A stretch of 64,000 nucleotides of DNA from Gemmatimonadota bacterium (lineage in GTDB: Bacteria > Gemmatimonadota > Gemmatimonadetes > Longimicrobiales > Gaopeijiaceae), in contig SKKN01000025.1 of NCBI GenBank assembly GCA_007121455.1, positions 62,001 to 126,000 of the forward strand, read 5' to 3'. A program made the position numbers and the translations under genes. Positions 9,079 through 16,830 of the stretch are shown piece after piece. The notes under the pieces are model-generated. The model saw only the letters and a list, made by a program, of their open reading frames with translations, was not told the DNA's origin and made no database searches. Within the stretch, counting starts at the first letter, position 1, and each line of letters starts with the position of its first letter.

Positions 9079-9918
9079 TCAGCTGGACTCGGTGCCACGG
9101 TAGAGGACCGCGGCTCGCTCCGAGGAAGTGACGATCCCGCGAATCAGCGCAGAGCTGAACCCCCGGTTCTCCATGTCGTTCAGGCCGGCGATCGTGCACC
9201 CGTTCGGCGTTGTGACCTTGTCGATCTCCATCTCGGGGTGACTCCGGTTCTCGAGAAGGATTTCCGCCGCTCCCTTCGCCGTCTGGGCGGCCATCCGGAT
9301 CGCCTCATCGGCATGGAACCCGATCTCGTTCCCCCCCTGCGCGGCCGCTCGGATCGCCCGCAGGAAGAACGCGATCCCGCAGGCACAGAGCGCGGTCGCA
9401 GGAGTGACCTGGTCCTCCCCGATGCGGATCGTCTCCCCCACGCAGCCGAACACCTCCTCGACCAGGGGCAGCGCGCCTTCGGACACCGGGTCGGCCGCAA
9501 TGCACGTCATGGACTCCCGAATCTGCACGCCCAGGTTCGGCATGGCCCGCACCACCGGAATCCGGTCTCCCAGGTTCCGGCGCATCGCGGAGATCGACGC
9601 CCCCGACACCGTGGATACCACCACGTGCCGGTCGGGATCGAGATAGGTCGCGATCTCTTCGAGGAGGGGGTCGAGTTGCTGTGGCAGGACGCAGAGAATC
9701 ACGACTTCAGCCTGCTCGACCGCCTCCGGATTGCTCGCTCCGGTCGGGTGCCCCTCGTATGCGAGCTCCCTGAGATGGTCCGGGTCCCGCCGGGTCACAT
9801 GGACCCGGCCCGGCGGAAACCTCCCCGATCGAACCACGCCTCGTGCGATCGCCATCCCGAGATTCCCACCGCCGAGAATGGCGATGTTCCGTTCCGTCAC
9901 CGCTTCTTTCGCCCTCAC
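9079..9918 (-). CDS. proC: Pyrroline-5-carboxylate reductase
   Basis: Catalyses the NAD(P)H-dependent last step of proline synthesis in the cytoplasm. The Rossmann loop ILGGGNLGMAIARG sits at the N-terminus, followed by the VRAMPNLG segment and the C-terminal dimer/active-site region TPNGCTIAGLNDMENRG, the family hallmark normally written SPGGTTIAGL. Two starts are possible: GTG at 9916-9918 with an AGGAG-like site close in front (279 residues), and GTG at 9898-9900 (273 residues), which sits four codons before the Rossmann strand. Both fit the family's usual 270 residues. It heads the proC-DUF2203-MATE run. Confidence 0.88.
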   Translation of the reverse strand: MRAKEAVTERNIAILGGGNLGMAIARGVVRSGRFPPGRVHVTRRDPDHLRELAYEGHPTGASNPEAVEQAEVVILCVLPQQLDPLLEEIATYLDPDRHVVVSTVSGASISAMRRNLGDRIPVVRAMPNLGVQIRESMTCIAADPVSEGALPLVEEVFGCVGETIRIGEDQVTPATALCACGIAFFLRAIRAAAQGGNEIGFHADEAIRMAAQTAKGAAEILLENRSHPEMEIDKVTTPNGCTIAGLNDMENRGFSSALIRGIVTSSERAAVLYRGTESS

Positions 9919-9960
9919 GTGCTCCTCTCCTCTCGCTTCTGCACCAGTTGCCCGAACCGC

Positions 9961-9993
9961 GAAGGGGGCGGGCATGCCTGCCCCGCCCCCTTC
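9961..9993 (-). terminator. Strong GC inverted repeat, possible terminator of the upstream M14 gene
   Basis: A 12-base stem of GAAGGGGGCGGG pairs exactly with its complement across a 9-base loop. It lies 66 bases downstream of the stop of the 880-residue peptidase and just before proC, so on the minus strand it would end the peptidase transcript. On that strand no T-run follows the stem; on the plus strand a CTTTTTC follows, but no plus-strand gene precedes it. A terminator lacking a U-tail or an mRNA-stabilising hairpin are both possible. Confidence 0.45.
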
Positions 9994-10058
9994 CGGTGTA
10001 CCCTTTTTCAGCAGGGCGTTCCCCGAGCCCGCTGGATCCGCCTGGAACAGGACCCTCC

Positions 10059-12701
10059 TCAGTGCCTCCCTGCTCCCTCGAGCTCGAGGCCGGACTCCTC
10101 CCCGATCAGCGGCCGATCGACGAGTCCGGAACCGTGGATCCCGTTGAAGATCAGCTTGAACGTGCCCGTCGGCTGAGCACGGAACTGCGACCTGAACCCG
10201 ATCAGGATCACCTCTCCGGCCCCGACCTCAACCCGGACGACGGCAGCTTTCCCGGCAAGGTGCTCGTCCGCCCCCACCTCCCAACCGCTCATGAGGAGAT
10301 CCTCATCGCTGTACCGGGCCACCACCTCGGCGCGGGAATCATCCAGGACGTCGAAGACGCTACTTCCCTGGAAGAATGCTGCCACTTCCTCCGGCATTCC
10401 GAAGCCTACCGGATGCTCGTTATCCACCGTCGTCCGGATGAGCGACCCGGGAATGAAAAGCTCCTCCTGTGAAAGGTCGGCGGCCGGGTTTCGTACGGGG
10501 AGATCCAGGTGCTCGATCGCAAACTCGGATGCTCCGTCGAAGGCGAGCAGGGTGCCCCCTCCCTCGACGAACTCGAGCAGACTCTGCACCCCCTCCTCTC
10601 CGAGCCCACCGACGAAGTCGGGCGGGCGATCCCCCTCCTCATGTCCATTGAAGATCGCGCTCGACGACTGGTCGGCGAGGATGACTGCGTCGAACCCGTC
10701 GAGGCCGTTCCGGATGTCGTCGTTCCGGAGTGAGTCGAACGGAAACTCGTAGTGGTTCAGGACCCAGCGGGTCCACCCTTCGTCCATGTTCGGCATCCAT
10801 GGCATGTAGATCCCGAGCCGAGGGGAGCGAAGCGCATGAAGCTCGATCTCGGAGTCGTTCGCCACGCCCGTCGCGTCCGCGCCGAGTTCACGGGAAGCCG
10901 CCTCCACGCGGCCGCGCGTCTCATCTCCACGCGCCTCCACGATGAAGGAGCCGGGACCAAAGCTCCGGCCCTCCGCAGAGAAGGATTCGCTCGCGACGTG
11001 GACGACCTCTCCCTGGGCAAGGAGCCGGTTCACGGCGACCCGGCTCACATTTTCCTCCGCAGAGAAGGCATACCCGAAGCCGGCCGTCCCTGCGACCACG
11101 GCCTCAGGTCGCGGTGCAAGGTCCACCTCTTCGACTTTCGCTTCGAACGGGTCATCGATGCGTGCGACCTCCACACCCATCTGCATCGGGAGCGTCCATC
11201 CGGAAAGCCCCCCGTAAGGAGGCTCGGGCGGTCCGCCGGGGAACTGCTCCCGATGGGGATGTTCCTGGTTCTCCATCAGGTCCATGAGATACGGACGGTA
11301 CGCCTGGCCGGCGTAGGCGATGTAGCTTCCCGCGCCATACTCCCGATCTCCGGCCTGGAAGGGCGCGGTGGCTCTGTGGATCTCCACCCCACCTCGACGG
11401 AGCACGTTCAGCATCTCCACGGCCTCGCCCCGGTCCCACTGCTCCTCGAGGGAGACCACGTAGGCGTAGGGTCCGCCGGCCTCTCCCTTCTGCACCTGAT
11501 CGCTGGCCATCCGGTGCATGTTGAAGAGCCAGTCCTCCCGCAGTCGCTCAGCGATGTCGAGCGTTGCGAGTGAAGACTCGAAGTGGTATCCCACCGCGTC
11601 TCCCAGCCGGGCCCACCCTCCTTCCCACGGGGACGAATAGTAGACGCTCGGCTCGTGGGCGTGGATCCGGTGGCTTCCGCTCCCGAAGTACTCGGGAAGA
11701 TCCGCCGGGTCGTGATACTGGGGGGTCGCGGAGGCGTGACCGACCTCCGAGAGGATGCCGACCATGTTCTTGAAGTACGGAACCGTCCGCATCCCACCGT
11801 TCCACCACATGGTGAAGGTCATGCGTGAGACGGCGCCCGGCATACTCTTCTCCTCCAGGCGCTTATGGATCGCCTCACCAACCATGTTCACACCCCGGAC
11901 GACGAGGGGCGGGATGTGCGGGTTCACCGGGTCCGCGAACGGAGGAATGAAGATCCTCGCCGGAAACGGTGCAGTCTGATGGTGATTGAAGACGATCTGC
12001 GGGTACCACTCGCTGTAGAGGACCCGGGAGGTGTGCTTCGTCTCCTCCTGCCGGATCATGAACCAGTCACGGTTGTTGTCGTGGCCGACATACTCGTGAT
12101 AGAGCTGGACCGGACTCGTGGTCTCCCAGTCCGTCCCGAGGTTCTCCCGATACCAGTCCACGACGACCCGGTGTCCGTCGGGGTTCATGAGCGGCATCAG
12201 AAGGAGCACGACGTCCTCGCGGATCCGCCGGCTCTCCCCCGACTCGTCCGTCGCCATGTGATGGGCGAGGAGCGGCGCGTGCTGGGAATGAGCGACCTCG
12301 GTCGAGTGCAGTCCGGAGTCGATCCAGACGATCGCCTTCCCCTCCTCCGCGAGCCGTCTCGCCTCCTCGTCGGAGAGTCGGCCCCGCGCGAGTTCCTCGC
12401 TCATCGAACGCCAACCATCGATCTGGGCGAGGTTCTCCGGTGTCGAGATGAAGAGGAGGAGCATCGGCTCCCCCCGGGTGGTCTCCCCGATCTCGGTCAA
12501 CTCGACGCGGTCGCTCGCATCCGCCAATTGGCGGTAGAAGTCGTAGAGTTGATCCACGTCCGCCAGCTCGTAGTCCGCTCCCGGCTCGAAGCCGAAGACG
12601 GAGGACGGGTGGGGAACCTGCTGCTGGGCCGGCAGCTCGAACGCGCCGAGGGCGAGGGCGGCGAACAGGCCGAGAAATGCCGATCTACGGACCTTCCACA
12701 T
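10059..12701 (-). CDS. Large secreted M14-family peptidase with C-terminal amidotransferase-like domain
   Basis: 880 residues with a Sec signal peptide ending near AQQQ (25-28). The M14 zinc site appears as GLHSTEVAHSQ (His132, Glu135), followed by LMPLMNPDGHR, HDNNRDWFM and the later FNHHQTAPFP, which carries the third ligand. The gap between blocks and the HSTE form place it in the group of long bacterial M14 proteins. From about residue 630, PRLGIYMPWMPNMDEGWTRW and the later FDAVILADQ and EFVEGGGTLLAFDGASEFA look like a class I glutamine-amidotransferase-like (flavodoxin-type) domain, probably without catalysis. It is single, diverges from the nitrilase gene, and differs from the 532-residue M14 enzyme at 3362. 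Confidence 0.87.
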   Translation of the reverse strand: MWKVRRSAFLGLFAALALGAFELPAQQQVPHPSSVFGFEPGADYELADVDQLYDFYRQLADASDRVELTEIGETTRGEPMLLLFISTPENLAQIDGWRSMSEELARGRLSDEEARRLAEEGKAIVWIDSGLHSTEVAHSQHAPLLAHHMATDESGESRRIREDVVLLLMPLMNPDGHRVVVDWYRENLGTDWETTSPVQLYHEYVGHDNNRDWFMIRQEETKHTSRVLYSEWYPQIVFNHHQTAPFPARIFIPPFADPVNPHIPPLVVRGVNMVGEAIHKRLEEKSMPGAVSRMTFTMWWNGGMRTVPYFKNMVGILSEVGHASATPQYHDPADLPEYFGSGSHRIHAHEPSVYYSSPWEGGWARLGDAVGYHFESSLATLDIAERLREDWLFNMHRMASDQVQKGEAGGPYAYVVSLEEQWDRGEAVEMLNVLRRGGVEIHRATAPFQAGDREYGAGSYIAYAGQAYRPYLMDLMENQEHPHREQFPGGPPEPPYGGLSGWTLPMQMGVEVARIDDPFEAKVEEVDLAPRPEAVVAGTAGFGYAFSAEENVSRVAVNRLLAQGEVVHVASESFSAEGRSFGPGSFIVEARGDETRGRVEAASRELGADATGVANDSEIELHALRSPRLGIYMPWMPNMDEGWTRWVLNHYEFPFDSLRNDDIRNGLDGFDAVILADQSSSAIFNGHEEGDRPPDFVGGLGEEGVQSLLEFVEGGGTLLAFDGASEFAIEHLDLPVRNPAADLSQEELFIPGSLIRTTVDNEHPVGFGMPEEVAAFFQGSSVFDVLDDSRAEVVARYSDEDLLMSGWEVGADEHLAGKAAVVRVEVGAGEVILIGFRSQFRAQPTGTFKLIFNGIHGSGLVDRPLIGEESGLELEGAGRH

Positions 12702-12879
12702 GATCCTCCTCCACGGTGCTGGTTGATGGGGAGGGAGCTGAAGGAGCTCCCACGGTCTGGGCCATTCGCCTCTTGCTCGACCGGGAACGGAACAACCCTC
12801 CCGGGGGGCGGTTCAAGGAGAACGATGGCGCCGGAGGCACATCCCGGCACTGACCGTACGCCTCGGCCTCGAGGAGCGA

Positions 12880-13764
12880 ATGAAGCGAATCCGCGTTGCA
12901 TCTCTACAATACTATATTCGGCCGGTCTCGGTATTCCAGGAATTCGAAGACCAGGTTGCGAGCCTGGTCGAAACCGCAGCGGACTATGGCTGCCACCTCC
13001 TCGTCTTCCCGGAGTACTTCACGGCGCAGCTTCTCACCCTGAACGACACCCGGCGACCCATTCGGAACCAGATCCGGGAGCTCGCGGACCATGCTCCTCG
13101 CTTTCGGGAGCTCATGGCCGGGCTGGCCCGATCGAACGGGCTGCACATCGTCGCAGGAACCGTTCCCACCAAGGACGAGTCGGGGCGCGTCTACAACGAC
13201 TCGATGGTCTTCTCACCCAGTGGGGCGCACGGCGTCCAGGGAAAGCTGCACATGACCCGGTTCGAGCGGGAGGAGTGGGACATCTCCCCCCGCTCGGACC
13301 TCAAGGTCTTCGACTCCGAGATCGGGAAGTTCTCCGTAGCGGTCTGTTACGATGTGGAGTTTCCCGAGATCACGAGGGCCGCCGCGCAGGAGGGAGCAGA
13401 CCTCCTCGTGGTCCCGAGCTGCACCGACGACCGGCTCGGCTTCCTGCGTGTGCGCTACTGCGCGCAGGCCCGCGCGATCGAAAATCAGATGTACGTGGTC
13501 CAATCGGGCACCGTCGGCTCACTCCCGATGGTTCCCGCCGTGCATCTCAATTGGGGCCAGGCCTCGATTCTCACGCCGAGCGATTTTCCCTTCGCCCGCG
13601 ATGGGATCCTCGCCGAGGGCGTCCCCAACCAGGAGAGCATGGTGATCGGAGACCTGAACCTCGAGACGATTCAGGAAAGCCGCACGTTCGGGACGGTGCT
13701 CCCCCTCCTGGACAGCAAGCGAACCCGAGCGCTCGCGGAGAGCGTCTCCGTCGAGCCTCTCTGA
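12880..13764 (+). CDS. Carbon-nitrogen hydrolase (nitrilase superfamily)
   Basis: 294 residues. The catalytic triad is visible: Glu45 in VFPEYF, Lys122 in GKLHMTRFE, and Cys156 in VAVCYDVEFPE. Enzymes of this superfamily cleave amides or nitriles through a cysteine thioester. FPEITRAAAQEGADLLVVPS after the Cys is the usual context. The ATG is preceded by GAGGAG at a short four-base distance. It is followed after 15 bases by a GNAT acetyltransferase. In many bacteria a GNAT domain and a nitrilase domain of this type are fused in one polypeptide, so the pair is probably functionally linked. Substrate unknown. Confidence 0.92.
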   Translation: MKRIRVASLQYYIRPVSVFQEFEDQVASLVETAADYGCHLLVFPEYFTAQLLTLNDTRRPIRNQIRELADHAPRFRELMAGLARSNGLHIVAGTVPTKDESGRVYNDSMVFSPSGAHGVQGKLHMTRFEREEWDISPRSDLKVFDSEIGKFSVAVCYDVEFPEITRAAAQEGADLLVVPSCTDDRLGFLRVRYCAQARAIENQMYVVQSGTVGSLPMVPAVHLNWGQASILTPSDFPFARDGILAEGVPNQESMVIGDLNLETIQESRTFGTVLPLLDSKRTRALAESVSVEPL

Positions 13765-13779
13765 CTCCCGGAGCACGCA

Positions 13780-14415
13780 ATGGCCGAACCCACTGCTCCC
13801 GACCCGAACCCGGGGGTAGTGATCCGCGAGACCGACCCCGGGGACCTCCCACGGATCGTGGAGATGTCCCGAGAGGTTTACCGGCCAAAGGCCGCATGGC
13901 GAATGGAGGAGCTTTCGTCCCATCTCAAACTCTTCCCCGAGGGTCAGCTCGTCGCCACGCTCGGTGGGGATCTGGTCGGCATGGCGGCGAGCCTTATCCT
14001 CCCCCTCGAGGACTTTCCACCTGATTCGGACTGGTGGACCCTTACGGGAGAGGGCCGATTCCACACCCATGACCCGGAGCGAGGAGAAACCCTCTATGGG
14101 GCGGGGATCCTCGTCCGACCCGGGGCCCGGGGGCAGGGCGTGGGCGGTGCCCTCTACGAAGCGAGAGAGGCCCTCGTGCGGCGCCTCGACCTGGAGCGCA
14201 TCGTCGCCGGAGCGCGGCTGAGTGGATACCGGGAGCACGCGGACCGCATGTCGGCCGAGGAGTACGTGGAGGAAGTGATCGAGGGAAGGCTCGAGGATCC
14301 GGCGCTTTCCTTCCAGCTCGCCCACGGGTTCCGCGTTCGACGCGTCGTGCCGAACTACCTCCCGGAGGATCACGAGAGCCTGGGCTACGCCGCCGTCGTC
14401 GAATGGAGGCCGTGA
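13780..14415 (+). CDS. GNAT-family N-acetyltransferase
   Basis: 211 residues. The acetyl-CoA loop of the GNAT fold is GAGILVRPGARGQGVGGALYEA (V-x-P-x-x-R-x-x-G-x-G near residues 110-125), preceded by the strand GDLVGMAASLILP. The N-terminus, VVIRETDPGDLPRIVEMSREVY, matches the acetyltransferase half of the GNAT-nitrilase fusion proteins, including the large insert with DSDWWTLTGEGRF. The start has a GGAG site seven bases upstream and follows the nitrilase gene by 15 bases, so one transcript is expected. It converges on the DUF389 gene. Acceptor substrate unknown. Confidence 0.9.
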   Translation: MAEPTAPDPNPGVVIRETDPGDLPRIVEMSREVYRPKAAWRMEELSSHLKLFPEGQLVATLGGDLVGMAASLILPLEDFPPDSDWWTLTGEGRFHTHDPERGETLYGAGILVRPGARGQGVGGALYEAREALVRRLDLERIVAGARLSGYREHADRMSAEEYVEEVIEGRLEDPALSFQLAHGFRVRRVVPNYLPEDHESLGYAAVVEWRP

Positions 14416-14443
14416 AGACCCCGGGAGGCGGGGCAGTCGAGCT

Positions 14444-15472
14444 CTATCCCGCCTGGAGCTCGACCCAGATGATCACGAGCAGTGCGATCACGACCAGCGC
14501 CCACACCGCCACCGCGAAGAACGTCGCGCGCTTTGCTCGCTCCCCCTCCCACCACGAGAGGGGCCGCACCCCCTGAGCGAGGAAGGTCCCGATCCCCGCC
14601 AGGTTGATGCAGGCGAGGTTCGCGACCGTAAGGAGAAGCGCCCCGATCCCGAGCTCCCACCGTCCGTCTCCGATCAGGAGGCCCGCTGCGGCGAGCGGTG
14701 GAAGCAACGCCACGGCGACCATCACGCCGACCAGGCCCGCCGCCACACCACGGGTGAGGGAGAGCACCGCAGCAGCACCCGCTGCCAGCGCGAGCGCCAT
14801 GTGGCCGAAGCCGACGGTCGTTCGCGAGGCGATCTCCGCACCACTCGGGTCCACGGTGAGCGCGAGCCCCAGAAGGACGGCCACTCCGAAGGCTACGGCC
14901 GCACCGGCGGCCGACGTCCGGAACGCCGTACGTCCCATCTCCACATCCCCCACGGTCGTCGCGAAGGAGATCGCCATGTTCGGGCCCAGGAGCGGCGCGA
15001 TGACCATCGCGCCGATGATCACCGCGGTATCCTCCATGAGGAGGCCCGCGCATGCCACGATGGAGGACAGACCTGTCAGCACCAGGTAGAAACGGGTGGT
15101 CCCGACGGACTCGGAAACGGTGGTGTAGAGTTCCTCCCGGCTGATCCGCTGGGAGGTCCGGTTCTCCTCCCGCTTCCCGACGGCGGGGCGATGCTCCGGC
15201 TCCTTTGGGTCGGGCTCGGGCTCCGCGATCCTCGGAACGGTCGCCTGAACAGGAAGGAGGATGATCCGAAATCCCTCCATCCCTTCGAGGGCACGTTCCA
15301 ACTCGTCGAGGAGCGGCTCGGCGCCTTCCGCCTGGAGGAGGACCTGAATCTCCGTACTCGCGTCCTCCTCCCGGTGCCACCAGCGCGGGGCGTCGGTGTA
15401 CTCTTCGAGAATGGAGAAGACCCGATCCTCTCCCTCGCTTGGGACGAGAACCTTCAGGAGGCGGAGGGCCAC
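14444..15472 (-). CDS. DUF389 (TIGR00341-like) integral membrane protein
   Basis: 342 residues. A soluble N-terminal alpha/beta domain (1-95) of ferredoxin-like character is followed by a charged linker and six or so helices. The hallmarks of DUF389 are present: SSIVACAGLLMEDTAVIIGA, MVIAPLLGPNMAISFATT and VGVMVAVALLPPLAAAGLL. The function of the family is unknown; a transport role is often suggested. It begins with GTG at 15470-15472 inside the end of asd, a 19-base overlap, so the two are probably cotranscribed. Confidence 0.9.
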   Translation of the reverse strand: MALRLLKVLVPSEGEDRVFSILEEYTDAPRWWHREEDASTEIQVLLQAEGAEPLLDELERALEGMEGFRIILLPVQATVPRIAEPEPDPKEPEHRPAVGKREENRTSQRISREELYTTVSESVGTTRFYLVLTGLSSIVACAGLLMEDTAVIIGAMVIAPLLGPNMAISFATTVGDVEMGRTAFRTSAAGAAVAFGVAVLLGLALTVDPSGAEIASRTTVGFGHMALALAAGAAAVLSLTRGVAAGLVGVMVAVALLPPLAAAGLLIGDGRWELGIGALLLTVANLACINLAGIGTFLAQGVRPLSWWEGERAKRATFFAVAVWALVVIALLVIIWVELQAG

Positions 15473-16533
15473 GACGCATCCACTCCGGCGACGTGCCCTC
15501 GGGCCACCGCGAGCTCACCACAGAGAATCGCTCCGCCGGCAGCCCCGCGGACCGTGTTGTGGGAGAGCAGCACGAAGCGCCAGCCCAGGATCGGGCACCG
15601 CCTGAGCCGGCCGACGGATACGGCCATCCCGCCGTCGAGATCCCGGTGCCGGCGGGGCTGAGGATCCGCCTCCCCAGTGAGAACGTGGATCGGATGCCGC
15701 GGAGCCGAGGGCAGACCCAATCCCTGAGCCACTCCGCGGAACTCGGAGAGGGCCCGGGCGATCTCGTCGCGCTCCGGAGCGGAGCCCTCGCCGAGCTCCA
15801 CAGAGACGGACGCGAGGTGCCCGTCCAGGACCGGCACGCGGTTGCACTGGGCACTGACGCGGAGCTCCGCGCGCTGGATTCCGCCCGACCCGAGCCGGCC
15901 CAGGATCTTGCCCGCCTCCCGCTCGATCTTTTCTTCCTCACCCCCGATGAACGGGATCACGTTGTCGAGGATCTCCAGCGAAGAAACGCCCGGGATACCT
16001 GCGCCCGAAACGGCTTGAAGCGTCACCGCGTGGAAGCTCCGAAGTCCGAACGCGTCGAGGAGGGGCTTGAGGGCGAGCGCGATCCCGATCGTCGAGCAGT
16101 TCGGGTTCGTGACGATCCCCCCCTTCCCCCAGCCCTGTCGTTCGAGCAGCGCCAGGTGGTCCCCGTTCACCTCGGGGATCACGAGCGGCACGTCCGGCGC
16201 CATCCGGTGACTCCCTGCGTTCGAAATCACCAGACGGCCGTCCCGGGCCATCTCCTCTTCGACCGGGCCGGCGACGTCGGCTGAAAGGGCCGAGAAGACG
16301 AGCGGCGCCTCGATCGGCTCACCCACCTCCTTCACGACGAGATCGGCGACGGAAGAGGGGAGAGGCCGTGACTGGAGCCATCTCGACGCCTCCCAATACG
16401 GTTTTCCGGCGGACCGGGACGAGGCTGCGACGGCCACGACCCGGAACCATGGATGGTCTTCGAGCAAGCTCACAAACCGCTGGCCCACGGTCCCGGTCGC
16501 CCCCAGCACTCCGACGGGAATCCTCTCTCTCAT
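15454..16533 (-). CDS. asd: Aspartate-semialdehyde dehydrogenase
   Basis: Reduces aspartyl phosphate to aspartate semialdehyde in the lysine, threonine, methionine and cell-wall diaminopimelate pathways. The N-terminus has the nucleotide loop VGVLGATGTVGQRF; the nucleophile is the Cys of IVTNPNCSTIG (about residue 146 from this start), and the substrate-binding section VSGAGIPG follows. The RHPIHVL region and GWRFVLLSHNTVRGAAGG near the end are typical of the archaeal/fungal-type branch of the family. Start taken as ATG at 16531-16533 with a GAGG nine bases before; a TTG three codons earlier is an alternative. The matching aspartokinase lies 28 kb away. Confidence 0.93.
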   Translation of the reverse strand: MRERIPVGVLGATGTVGQRFVSLLEDHPWFRVVAVAASSRSAGKPYWEASRWLQSRPLPSSVADLVVKEVGEPIEAPLVFSALSADVAGPVEEEMARDGRLVISNAGSHRMAPDVPLVIPEVNGDHLALLERQGWGKGGIVTNPNCSTIGIALALKPLLDAFGLRSFHAVTLQAVSGAGIPGVSSLEILDNVIPFIGGEEEKIEREAGKILGRLGSGGIQRAELRVSAQCNRVPVLDGHLASVSVELGEGSAPERDEIARALSEFRGVAQGLGLPSAPRHPIHVLTGEADPQPRRHRDLDGGMAVSVGRLRRCPILGWRFVLLSHNTVRGAAGGAILCGELAVARGHVAGVDASWPSAS

Positions 16534-16617
16534 CGACCACAACCTCGTTCAGCATTCAGACGGCTCCGGATCCGGCGGCGGGCAACTACCTGCTCCTCGA
16601 CCGACCGCACCCCCACT

Positions 16618-16643
16618 CGCGGAATAAAGTAGCAGATTCCGCG
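16618..16643. promoter_or_regulatory. Perfect dyad CGCGGAAT-N10-ATTCCGCG, candidate operator
   Basis: Two 8-base arms are exact inverted copies separated by ten A-rich bases, in the 297-base space between the divergent asd and MutS-like genes. The spacing places the arms about one and a half helical turns apart centre to centre, as for a dimeric regulator. It sits in the most AT-rich stretch of the interval and may overlap a minus-strand -10 element. No regulator is encoded nearby. Confidence 0.4.
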
Positions 16644-16830
16644 GTGCCCCGAAGGCCCCCGCGCTGCGCCCTGCCATCGGTCGCTCCATCGGTGCGGGTT
16701 GACCTCACCCGGGCCCGGTCGGATCTTCGGTCGCGCTGATCACCGGCGGCTTCGGTCGAGGCCGGACGGTACCCAAAGCGAACCCGACACCAGAACGAGC
16801 GCCGGGGCGAGGACGAAGGGGAAATGGGCC

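Noticed and set aside
11865-14024. A 719-codon plus-strand frame through the large peptidase start and the nitrilase gene
   Set aside because: It crosses two well-defined genes in other frames and has no conserved segment.
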